From NCBI GenBank assembly GCA_036389195.1, contig DASVQH010000433.1:1-17139 (forward strand): a stretch of DNA of 17,139 nucleotides, given 5' to 3'. Below are positions 1 through 6,175 of the stretch, piece after piece (the stretch's first letter is position 1; each line of letters opens with the position of its first letter). The notes beneath the pieces are model-generated. The model ran no database searches and had not been told where the DNA came from. It worked only from the letters and a program-made list of their open reading frames with translations. This DNA is from JACCYI01 sp036389195. GTDB taxonomy: Bacteria; Actinomycetota; Thermoleophilia; Solirubrobacterales; Solirubrobacteraceae. The position numbers were made by a program, and so were the translations under genes.

Positions 1-628
1 CGAGCGCCGCCATCGCGGCGGGCAGCTCCCACTGGGCGGCGCGGGCGGCCTCGGCGATCGCCGCGCCGTCGGCCGGCGGGGTGCTGGTCAGCAGCCGCGC
101 GAGCACGCGCCGGCGGCGCTCGGTCTCGCCCGCCGCGGCCGACTGCTCGCGCGCGTGGCCCTCGGCCGACTCGGCCGACAGCTCGTCGATGTAGGCGAAG
201 ATCGACTCGGCCAGCAGCGCCAGCGTCGCCTCTCCGAGCTGCTCCTCCTGGGCGATCCGGGCGACGTGGCGCCAGGCCACGCGCGCGCCGATCCGGTAGG
301 CCGCCAGCAGCGCCTCCAGCGAGCGCCCCTCGCGCGCCTCGCCCGCGCCCAGCGCGCGGTAGACGCCGCGGCCGGACAGCGGCGCGCCGGACGGCTGCTC
401 GAGCATGGCGAGGAACTGGTCGAGCGCGGCGTCGACGCCGGTGCGCACCCCTTCGCCGAACGCGCCGGTCAGCGGCCGCGCGTAGGCCGGGACGCCGCGC
501 CGGATCGCCTCGATGATCTGCGGCGCCAGCGGCGGCTGGTGGCGGCGCAGGGCCGCGGCCGTGCCGGGCGGCAGGCTCTCCCACGGGCGGGGCGGCAGGG
601 GCGGATCGGACACCTCAGCGCGTAGCAT
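1..628 (-). CDS. PucR-family transcriptional regulator, N-terminal part (cut by left edge)
   Basis: The minus strand is open from position 628 to the window edge for 209 codons, beginning MLRAEVSDPPLPPRPWESL. The helical N-terminal region has the pattern of actinobacterial PucR-type regulators: ALDQFLAML, then GVYRALGAGEAREGRSLEAL, AAYRIGARVAWRH, AESIFAYIDELSAES and a basic ETERRRRVLARLL stretch. In this family the N-terminal part is a ligand or signal domain and a helix-turn-helix lies at the C-terminus, here outside the window, so DNA binding is assumed from the family. The start is uncertain. The ATG at 628 overlaps the argF ATG, an in-frame GTG lies at 613 (giving VSDPPLPP), and another in-frame GTG lies upstream at about 654. 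No good ribosome binding site decides between them. The gene is divergent from argF, but nothing in the sequence shows that it regulates argF. Confidence 0.78.
   Translation of the reverse strand, partial: MLRAEVSDPPLPPRPWESLPPGTAAALRRHQPPLAPQIIEAIRRGVPAYARPLTGAFGEGVRTGVDAALDQFLAMLEQPSGAPLSGRGVYRALGAGEAREGRSLEALLAAYRIGARVAWRHVARIAQEEQLGEATLALLAESIFAYIDELSAESAEGHAREQSAAAGETERRRRVLARLLTSTPPADGAAIAEAARAAQWELPAAMAAL
623..628 (+). promoter_or_regulatory. Candidate -10 element (TAGCAT) for argF
   Basis: TAGCAT is followed by exactly 7 bases and then an in-frame TTG at 636-638, which would give an ArgF beginning MPRHFLTGAELS. The same hexamer and the same 7-base gap precede the ATG of the oxidoreductase at 11855. 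No convincing -35 box is seen. If this is a real -10 box, argF is leaderless from 636 and the ATG at 627 would lie upstream of the transcript start. Confidence 0.35.
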
Positions 629-1523
629 GCCGCGCTTGCCACGCCATTTCCTCACCGGGGCCGAGCTCTCGGCCGCCGAGCTGTCCGCGCTCCTCGACCG
701 CGCCGCGGAGCTCAAGGCCTCGCCGCACGCCTCCTCGGTGCTCGAGCGCCGGACCGTCGCGCTGCTGTTCGAGCAGCCCTCCACGCGGACCCGCACGTCC
801 ATGGAGGCCGGGGTCTTCGAGCTGGGCGGGCACCCGATGGTCGTGCGCCCGGGCGAGCTGCAGCTCGCGCGCGGGGAGTCCGTGCGCGACACGGCGCTGG
901 TCCTCTCCCGTCACGTCGCGGCGATCGGCTACCGCACCGCCTCCGACGAGCGGCTGGCCGAGCTGGCCGAGCACGCGTCGGTCCCCGTGATCAACCTGCT
1001 CTCGCCGCTGCACCACCCGTGCCAGGTGCTCGCCGACCTGCTGACGCTGCGCGAGGCGTTCGGCCCCGACCTCTCCGGCCGCCGCCTGGTCTACGTCGGC
1101 GACGGCAACAACATGGCTCGCTCGCTGGCGATCCTGGGCGAGCTGGCCGGCCTCGACGTGGTCATCGCCGCGCCCGCCGGCCACCAGATCGAGGCGGGGA
1201 GCGCGGGGAAGACGACCCGCTTCGCCGACGACCCGCGCGAGGCGGTCGCCGGCGCGCACGCCGTGTACACCGACGTCTGGGTCTCCATGTCCGACGACGA
1301 GGCCACCGCCGCGGCGCGCCGCACCGCGCTCGGCCCCTACCGGCTCGACGACGCGCTGCTCGACCGCGCGGCGGACGACGCGATCGCGCTGCACTGCCTG
1401 CCGGCGCATCCGGGCGAGGAGATCTCCGAGGCGGTCCTCTACGGCCCGCGCCAGCGGATCTGGGATCAGGCGGAGAACCGGCGCCACGCGCAGAAGGCGT
1501 TGCTCGAAGCACTGGTGGAGTAG
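627..1523 (+). CDS. argF: Ornithine carbamoyltransferase
   Basis: Transfers the carbamoyl group of carbamoyl phosphate to ornithine to give citrulline in arginine biosynthesis; cytosolic, usually trimeric. From the ATG at 627 it is 298 residues, close to the family's usual 300-315. Visible motifs are the carbamoyl-phosphate loop STRTR (52-56), QLARGES (79-85), HPCQ (130-133), GDGNN (158-162) and HCLPAHPGEE (256-265), and the C-terminal QAENRRHAQKALL. The ornithine-binding loop, normally DxWxSMG, reads DVWVSMS (216-222), so the loop glycine is serine. An upstream in-frame start at 513 is possible but would run antisense through the regulator gene and add residues with no family match. A TTG at 636 would give the more typical MPRHFLT start. 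No Shine-Dalgarno sequence precedes 627. The next gene starts 13 bases after the stop, so the two are probably co-transcribed. Anabolic rather than catabolic use is assumed; no arginine deiminase or carbamate kinase is nearby. Confidence 0.95.
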   Translation: MPRLPRHFLTGAELSAAELSALLDRAAELKASPHASSVLERRTVALLFEQPSTRTRTSMEAGVFELGGHPMVVRPGELQLARGESVRDTALVLSRHVAAIGYRTASDERLAELAEHASVPVINLLSPLHHPCQVLADLLTLREAFGPDLSGRRLVYVGDGNNMARSLAILGELAGLDVVIAAPAGHQIEAGSAGKTTRFADDPREAVAGAHAVYTDVWVSMSDDEATAAARRTALGPYRLDDALLDRAADDAIALHCLPAHPGEEISEAVLYGPRQRIWDQAENRRHAQKALLEALVE

Positions 1524-1536
1524 CCTCCGCGGGAAC

Positions 1537-2097
1537 ATGCCGCAACCGAAGTCGACGCGCTCGTCCGGCGCGTCGAAGAAGCAGAGCGCGGACGCCGGGG
1601 AAGGCGACCCCCGCGGCCAGATCGCCAAGATCCTCAACCCGCTCGACCTCGTGGTCCTGACCCGCGAGCGCATCCAGGTGGTCCTCGACGACGCGGTCGA
1701 GCGCGGCCGGATGACCCGCACGGACGCGAGCGAGCTGGCCACCGCGCTGTTCGAGCGCGGCCGCCGCCAGACCGACGATCTGCTGGCCGACATCGAGCAG
1801 CTGCTGGGCCGCTCGCGCGAGCAGCTCGACGACACGACGACCGACGTCCGCCGCAAGACGCGCAACCGCGTCGCCGGGCCCGCCGACCGCGTGCTGCGCG
1901 AGATGGACCGCGCGCGCCGCGCCGCCGGCATCGGCACGTCGTTCCCGATCTCCGGCTACGACGAGCTGACCGCCGCGCAGGTCACCGGGCGCCTCGGCGA
2001 CCTCACGCCCGCCGAGCTGCGCAAGGTGCGCGACTACGAGCGCAGGAACGCGAACCGCAAGAGCGTGCTCGCGGCCGTCGAGCAGAAGCTCGCGTAG
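1537..2097 (+). CDS. Small helical coiled-coil protein, phasin-like, function unknown
   Basis: 186 residues, no signal peptide and no membrane segment. Residues 1-25 are polar and probably disordered (Lys/Ser-rich). Residues 33-130 are predicted almost entirely helical, starting LNPLDLVVLTRERIQVVLDD, followed by a charged amphipathic stretch with many Gln, Glu and Arg (75-128) that looks like a coiled coil, as in phasin-like or PHA-granule regulator proteins. Residues 137-186 form a second module starting PISGYDELTAAQVTGRL and continuing with TPAELRKVRDYERRNANR. I recognise this as a motif recurring at the ends of small actinobacterial proteins of unknown function. The ATG lies 13 bases after the argF stop, with only a weak GGGA upstream. 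No catalytic residues are evident. A structural or granule-associated role is only a guess. Confidence 0.8.
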   Translation: MPQPKSTRSSGASKKQSADAGEGDPRGQIAKILNPLDLVVLTRERIQVVLDDAVERGRMTRTDASELATALFERGRRQTDDLLADIEQLLGRSREQLDDTTTDVRRKTRNRVAGPADRVLREMDRARRAAGIGTSFPISGYDELTAAQVTGRLGDLTPAELRKVRDYERRNANRKSVLAAVEQKLA

Positions 2098-2123
2098 GGC
2101 GTCCGCCGCGCGGCTGCCATCCT

Positions 2124-2129
2124 GGGAGG
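2124..2129 (+). promoter_or_regulatory. Ribosome binding site for the RNA methyltransferase gene
   Basis: GGGAGG lies 4 bases before the ATG at 2134. This is one of the clearest Shine-Dalgarno sequences in the window, and it fixes the start. Confidence 0.7.
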
Positions 2130-2133
2130 CCTG

Positions 2134-3522
2134 ATGTCCTCCACGCCGCCCCTCACCCGCGCCGAACGTCCCTCCCGCGGCGACGAGCTCGAGCTCACCG
2201 TCGACACCCTGGCCTACGGCGGCAACGGCGTCGCCCGCCTCGGCGGCTACGTCGTCTTCGTGGCCGGCGGCATGCCGGGCGACCGGGTCCGCGCCGTGGT
2301 CGGCAAGGCCAAGCGCGCCTACGCGGAGGCGCGGGCCGTCGAGATCATCGCGCCGGGCCCCGACCGCATCGAGCCGGTCGCCGACCACCCCGGCGCCGCC
2401 TGGCAGGTCCTGCCCTACGAGCGCCAGCTCGAGGTCAAGCAGGAGCAGGTCGCCGACGCGCTGGCGCGCATCGGGAAGCTGTCGGGCTTCGAGCTCGAGC
2501 CGATCATCCCGGCCGAGAAGCAGTGGCGCTACCGCAACAAGCTCGAGTTCTCGTTCGGCACGGGTGACGACGGCGAGCTCGTCTGCGGCTTTCACGCGCC
2601 CGGGCGCTGGGACCAGATCGTGCCGATGACCGACTGCCTGCTGCAGTCTGAGCGCGGCAACGAGCTGCGCGAGCAGGTGCTGGCCTTCTGCCGCGAGCGC
2701 GGGCTCGGCGCGTGGGACCGCCGGACGCAGTTCGGCTTCCTGCGCAACGTCGTGATCCGCGAGGGCCGGAAGACCGGCCAGTACCAGGTCCGGCTGGTCA
2801 CGTCTCCGGGTGATTTCGACGCCGAGGCGTTCGCCGGCGCGATCGACGCCGACGGCGTGTTCTGGACGCAGACCGAGTCGCTCGGCGAGTCGACGCAGGG
2901 CGGGACCACCCGGCTGCTGGCCGGCTCGCCGCAGCTGATGGACGACCTCGGCGACCTGCGCTTCCTGATCTCCCCCGAGGCGTTCTTCCAGACCAACACG
3001 GAGATGGCCGAGGTCCTCTACGGGCTGGCCGTCGAGTACGCCGGCCTGCGCGGCCGCGAGCGCGTCTTCGACCTCTACTCCGGCATCGGGACGATCGCGC
3101 TCACGCTCGCCGCGCGCGCCCGCGAGGTGATCGGCGTCGAGCTGGTCGAGCCCGCGGTCGCCGACGCGGCCGAGAACGCCCAGCTCAACGAGATCGAGAA
3201 CGCGTCGTTCTACGCGGGCGACATCCGCACCTCGATGCGCGAGCTCGTCGAGGAGGTCGGGCGCCCCGACGTCTGCGTGATCGACCCGCCGCGCGCGGGG
3301 CTGTCGGCCAAGGTGGTGCGCCGTGTCGTGGAGGCCGCCCCGCAGCGCATCGTCTACGTGTCCTGCAACCCGACGACGCTGGCACCCAACGCCGCCCAGC
3401 TCGTCGAGGCCGGCTACGTCCTGCGCCGCGTGCGGCCGGTCGACCTCTTCCCGCAGACGCCGCACATCGAGTCCGTGGCGCTGCTGGAAGCCGGGCCGGA
3501 CGGCGTGCGCAACCCCGAGTAG
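2134..3522 (+). CDS. TRAM-domain SAM-dependent RNA (uracil-C5)-methyltransferase, RumA/RlmD family
   Basis: Expected to methylate C5 of a uridine in 23S rRNA or tRNA using S-adenosylmethionine. 462 residues. A TRAM RNA-binding domain spans about 15-72 (TLAYGGNGVARLGGYVVFV). A central domain follows with WRYRNKLEFSFG (131-142), then FFQTN (284-288). The Rossmann fold has SAM motif I DLYSGIGT (313-320), VIDPPRAGL (382-390), the catalytic-cysteine motif SCNPTTLA (Cys411) and HIESVALL with the conserved Glu446. Classical RumA/RlmD proteins carry a C-x5-CGGC iron-sulfur site before YExQLxxK. Here that stretch reads DHPGAAWQVLPYERQLEVK (84-102) with no cysteine, so the cluster is absent. The whole catalytic set is intact, so activity is likely, but whether the target is the RlmD, RlmC/RlmCD or TrmA uridine cannot be read from the sequence. 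The gene converges with the acetyltransferase, with only 12 bases between them. Confidence 0.92.
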   Translation: MSSTPPLTRAERPSRGDELELTVDTLAYGGNGVARLGGYVVFVAGGMPGDRVRAVVGKAKRAYAEARAVEIIAPGPDRIEPVADHPGAAWQVLPYERQLEVKQEQVADALARIGKLSGFELEPIIPAEKQWRYRNKLEFSFGTGDDGELVCGFHAPGRWDQIVPMTDCLLQSERGNELREQVLAFCRERGLGAWDRRTQFGFLRNVVIREGRKTGQYQVRLVTSPGDFDAEAFAGAIDADGVFWTQTESLGESTQGGTTRLLAGSPQLMDDLGDLRFLISPEAFFQTNTEMAEVLYGLAVEYAGLRGRERVFDLYSGIGTIALTLAARAREVIGVELVEPAVADAAENAQLNEIENASFYAGDIRTSMRELVEEVGRPDVCVIDPPRAGLSAKVVRRVVEAAPQRIVYVSCNPTTLAPNAAQLVEAGYVLRRVRPVDLFPQTPHIESVALLEAGPDGVRNPE

Positions 3523-3529
3523 CGCGGCG

Positions 3530-3543
3530 GTCGCTCAGGCGAC
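3530..3543. terminator. Small hairpin at the convergent gene junction
   Basis: GTCGC, a 4-base loop, then GCGAC, lying between the methyltransferase stop (3522) and the acetyltransferase stop. The acetyltransferase stop codon (TGA on the minus strand) sits in the loop. The position suits a bidirectional terminator, but the stem is only 5 bp and no T-run follows, so this is weak. Confidence 0.2.
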
Positions 3544-4281
3544 GGAGACGTGCAGCATCACGCCGCCGGCGACGAAGCCCGCGCGGGCGTAGACGCGCTC
3601 CGCGCCCTCGTCGCCCGGCGTGAGGAACGCGAGCGCGGCGCCGTGTTCGAAGGCCAGCGCGGTCACCGCCGCGGTGAGCGCGCCGGCGATCCCGCGGCGG
3701 CGGTGCGCCTCGTCCACCGCGACGCCGGCGATCTCGGTGACACCCTCGGCCGGCGCCGTCGCCTCGGCCGCGCCGACCACCGCTCCGTCCGCGCGCGCCA
3801 CCACCGCGGCCCGGCCCTCATCGAGGCGGTCCGCCAGCCGCTCGACCGCCGCTCGGTCGGGCGGGGGCTGGCCGAACGCCGCGTGCTGGACGGCGAGCAT
3901 CGCCTCGGCGTCGTCTGCGGTCGGCGGGCCGATCTCCACCCCGTCCGGCACGGCGGCGGCGACCACGCCCGCGGGCTCGCAGGTCATCAGCGGCACCCGC
4001 GCCTCCTCCGCGAAGCCGCCGGCCAGGAGCGCGGCCTCGACGTCCGGCGCGACCGCCGGCAGGTACTCCAGGCGCGGCAGCCGGTCGCGGGCGCGAAACG
4101 CGGCGACCAGCGCCTCCACGTGGGCGAGCGACGGCCGCGCGCCGTCGTCGGGGATCGCGTAGGAGAGGTACTTCAGGTCGTCGTGCGGGTCGAAGGTGGC
4201 CAGGAACGGCCCGACCCGCTCGACGTCGCGACCGCGCGCCGCGGTGGTCCGGATGGACGCCTGGATGCGGCGCTCGATCAC
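3535..4281 (-). CDS. GNAT-family N-acetyltransferase with two GNAT-like halves
   Basis: 248 residues, cytosolic. The C-terminal half (about 115-248) has a clear acetyl-CoA binding region: EIAGVAVDEAHRRRGIAGAL (183-202) with the R-x-x-G-x-A pyrophosphate loop (RRRGIA, 194-199), then YARAGF (231-236) typical of the GNAT end. The N-terminal half (about 8-100), with DPHDDLKYLSYAIP (31-44), RLEYLPAVAPDVEAALLAGGF (70-90) and LMTC, looks like a second, degenerate GNAT fold without an acetyl-CoA loop; such double-fold arrangements are known in the superfamily. The substrate is unknown. The start is the GTG at 4281, with GGGAAG 9 bases upstream. The gene follows the secreted hydrolase by 40 bases on the same strand and may be read from the same transcript. 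Confidence 0.85.
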   Translation of the reverse strand: MIERRIQASIRTTAARGRDVERVGPFLATFDPHDDLKYLSYAIPDDGARPSLAHVEALVAAFRARDRLPRLEYLPAVAPDVEAALLAGGFAEEARVPLMTCEPAGVVAAAVPDGVEIGPPTADDAEAMLAVQHAAFGQPPPDRAAVERLADRLDEGRAAVVARADGAVVGAAEATAPAEGVTEIAGVAVDEAHRRRGIAGALTAAVTALAFEHGAALAFLTPGDEGAERVYARAGFVAGGVMLHVSVA

Positions 4282-4321
4282 ACCGACGTCTTCCCGCGTC
4301 TCCAGTGGCGCCGGAGGCCCG

Positions 4322-5866
4322 TCACCGGCGGCGGATGCGCAGCTTGCGGGTGGCCAGCGTCGTGTTCCCGTTGCGGTCGATCGCCAACGCGGTGACGCGG
4401 TAGCGCCCCGGCCGCAGCCGGCGCAGCGTGAGCTTGAAGTCCTCGGCGCCCTTCGCGCGCAGGTAGGCGCGCCTGCCGCAGCGCCGGCGCGGGCCGAGCT
4501 CGCCCGACTTCTTGACGAAGCGGCAGCGCTTGCCGGAGCGGCGGGCGACGGCGATCCGCACCGAGCGCATCCCCGCGCGGCCGGCGCCCGCGCAGCCGCG
4601 GTCGATCGCCAGGCCGCGGATGCGCAGCGTGCGCGGGGACCTCCGGCGCACGCGGGGCCGGACGTTCATGATCCGCGGGCCGACTGTGTCCTGGCACCCG
4701 CCGGCCGAACCGGACCCGCCGCCCTCGCGCGACCCTCCGCCGCCGCTCCCGCCTGGGCCGGATCCGCCGCCGCTTCCGCCCGCGCCCCCGCCCGCCGATC
4801 CGTAGAACGCCGGCTTGGCCGGGCAGTCGCCCGACGGCTTGGACGGATCCGGGCTCACCGGCGGCGACGCGCTGCCGTCGACCGTGAAGTCACGGTCGCA
4901 GGGCGGCGGCTCGCCGCGTCGCGCGAGCGCCGACAGCCGGTCCATGCCGGTGTCGATGACCACGTGCTTGGCCCACTCCGAGGCGTGGCCGGGGCGGTCG
5001 GCCGGCGCGCCGGGAACCCGCGTGTCGTCCTCCTGGTCACCTGGCGCCTTCTTGACCGCCGTGTACATGTCGGTCGGCACGCCCTGCCCGCGGATCGCGC
5101 GTAGGAACTGCTGCGCCTCGTCGTAGGGCACCAGCCCGTCGAACTGCCCGTGGACCATGACGATGCCCTTCAGCCCCGCCTTGGCGATGTCGGGCGCGCG
5201 GTTGAGCACGGTGCGCTCGCGGTAGGCGTCGGGCTGTGCTTCGAAGCTCCCGCCTGCCTCCTTCTCGATGTCCTCCTGGGCGGCGGTCGCGCCGGTCGCG
5301 CGCGCCTCGAAGTAGGTCTCGGTGAAGTTGTAGAGGCCCTCGATGGCGATCCAGTAGTCGAACAGCGGCTGGCCCTGGGGGGTCTTGGCCGCCGCGGCCA
5401 TCGCCAGGCCGGTCGTGTTGCCGCCGAGCGAGACGCCGAGCAGGAAGCGCCGCGCGAAGCCGCCGCAGAGCTTCTGGAAGTGCAGCGCGGCGGCCACGAG
5501 ATCCTCCCCGCCCGCCTTGACCGGGAAGCCGCGCGAGCGCTCGTAGCTGGTCTGGTCGCGCGGGAGGTCGGTGAGCCCGCGGTAGTTCATCGCCACGGCG
5601 ACGAGGCCGTCGTCGCGCGCCGCCCGGACGATGTGGCTGCGCCACGCGTCGACGTTGTAGCCGTAGCCGTGGCCGAAGACCACGAGGCCGCGCGGCGTGC
5701 CGGCCGGGAACGCGAAGCTGCCGTAGGTCGGCTGGCCGTGGACCGCGAGGTCGAGCCGCTGGACGGCGTTCGGGTCGCCGGTGCAGGTGGCCGCCGCGGC
5801 GGGGGCGGCGAGGACGGCGAGAAGGACGACCGTCAGCGCGACGAGGTGGAGGAGGCGCACGTTCAC
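4322..5866 (-). CDS. Secreted alpha/beta hydrolase with Gly-rich linker and basic C-terminal domain
   Basis: 514 residues from a GTG start at 5866. Residues 1-26 form a signal peptide (VNVRLLHLVALTVVLLAVLA followed by APAAAA), which is why I chose this start over upstream in-frame codons. The hydrolase domain (about 35-315) shows the oxyanion region VVFGHGYGYN (62-71), nucleophile elbow GVSLGG (Ser146), acid GQFDGLVP (Asp243) and a candidate His in RPGHASEW (His294) or at 301, so the triad appears complete. It resembles prolyl-oligopeptidase/dienelactone-type hydrolases; the substrate is unknown. Residues 356-390 are nearly all Gly and Ser. Residues 391-514 form a cysteine-containing beta-rich module with unusual Arg/Lys content (RRRSPRTLRIRGLAIDRG; ALAIDRNGNTTLATRKLRIRRR region). 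A similar linker-plus-basic-tail layout ends the protein at 7169-11827. The basic tail may bind the anionic cell envelope; that is inference. The ribosome binding site is weak. Confidence 0.85.
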   Translation of the reverse strand: MNVRLLHLVALTVVLLAVLAAPAAAATCTGDPNAVQRLDLAVHGQPTYGSFAFPAGTPRGLVVFGHGYGYNVDAWRSHIVRAARDDGLVAVAMNYRGLTDLPRDQTSYERSRGFPVKAGGEDLVAAALHFQKLCGGFARRFLLGVSLGGNTTGLAMAAAAKTPQGQPLFDYWIAIEGLYNFTETYFEARATGATAAQEDIEKEAGGSFEAQPDAYRERTVLNRAPDIAKAGLKGIVMVHGQFDGLVPYDEAQQFLRAIRGQGVPTDMYTAVKKAPGDQEDDTRVPGAPADRPGHASEWAKHVVIDTGMDRLSALARRGEPPPCDRDFTVDGSASPPVSPDPSKPSGDCPAKPAFYGSAGGGAGGSGGGSGPGGSGGGGSREGGGSGSAGGCQDTVGPRIMNVRPRVRRRSPRTLRIRGLAIDRGCAGAGRAGMRSVRIAVARRSGKRCRFVKKSGELGPRRRCGRRAYLRAKGAEDFKLTLRRLRPGRYRVTALAIDRNGNTTLATRKLRIRRR

Positions 5867-5962
5867 AAGTCTGCCACCGGGCGGGGTTCGGGGCGCCGCA
5901 CCGCCCGTGGCGGCTCCTGCGTCGGGTGAGGGAGGCGGGTGCTCCGTGCGGCGGGCGTGCCA

Positions 5963-5984
5963 GGCCCCCACAACGTCACAAGCG
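5963..5984 (-). repeat. Intergenic repeat copy 1
   Basis: On the plus strand GGCCCCCACAACGTCACAA (5963-5981) followed by GCG. The first 18 bases are identical to copy 2, exactly 60 bases downstream. Bases 5969-5984 are a perfect 16-base inverted match to copy 3 at 6060-6075. Read on the minus strand the core is TTGTGACGTTGTG, that is TGTG-ACGT-TGTG. Confidence 0.75.
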
Positions 5985-6022
5985 CGACGCCGGATCCCGC
6001 TGATGTGACATTCGACGTCTCT

Positions 6023-6040
6023 GGCCCCCACAACGTCACA
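6023..6040 (-). repeat. Intergenic repeat copy 2
   Basis: GGCCCCCACAACGTCACA, identical to copy 1 over 18 bases. It can pair with copy 3 (12 bp plus a further CCCC/GGGG after a one-base bulge) across a 23-base loop. Confidence 0.75.
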
Positions 6041-6059
6041 TCGGGCGTTGTTCCCGCCA

Positions 6060-6080
6060 CGCTTGTGACGTTGTGCGGGG
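6060..6080 (+). repeat. Intergenic repeat copy 3, inverted
   Basis: CGCTTGTGACGTTGTG (6060-6075), then C and GGGG: the reverse complement of copy 1 over 16 bases, with a one-base insertion before the G run. It forms a stem-loop with copy 2 (nearest) or copy 1. The stem could be a terminator for the upstream minus-strand lipase-like gene, but no T-run follows on either strand. Confidence 0.7.
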
Positions 6081-6157
6081 ACCCGCCACGCCGTCCCGCC
6101 TGCTCACTTCCTCCTTCACCAGCCGCCGTGACCGTTCGCCCGACGAGGCGTCCGGAA

Positions 6158-6175
6158 GCGGCGCTGCTACGCCGC
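6158..6175 (-). terminator. Hairpin across the stop codon of the lipase-like gene
   Basis: GCGGCG, a 6-base loop, CGCCGC. The stop codon of the minus-strand gene (TAG at 6169-6167) lies in the loop. There is no T-run, and in such GC-rich DNA a 6-bp stem can arise by chance. Confidence 0.2.

Larger units (their letters stand above)
5867..6166. other. 300-base intergenic region between two minus-strand hydrolase genes
   Basis: No convincing gene on either strand. The short open frames here (plus-strand GPHNVTS repeats, minus-strand VTLWGP repeats) are translations of a DNA repeat present three times. The rest holds the 5' flank of the secreted hydrolase (5867-5960, no recognisable promoter) and the 3' flank of the lipase-like gene (6081-6166). 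Confidence 0.6.

Noticed and set aside
513..626. N-terminal extension of ArgF by 38 residues
   Set aside because: It overlaps the regulator gene antisense, has no match to the family N-terminus, and the family length is met from 627 or 636.
615..3465. Long minus-strand open frames opposite argF, the helical protein and the methyltransferase
   Set aside because: Antisense shadows without motifs; the plus strand genes are certain.
4815..5929. Plus-strand open frames opposite the secreted hydrolase
   Set aside because: No motifs; the minus strand shows a signal peptide and a complete hydrolase triad.
6063..6075. A CRP-type palindromic operator
   Set aside because: TGTGACGTTGTG is a direct TGTG repeat around ACGT, not the TGTGA-N6-TCACA palindrome.
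5963..6080. A CRISPR array
   Set aside because: Only three copies, one inverted, with unequal spacing and no cas genes.
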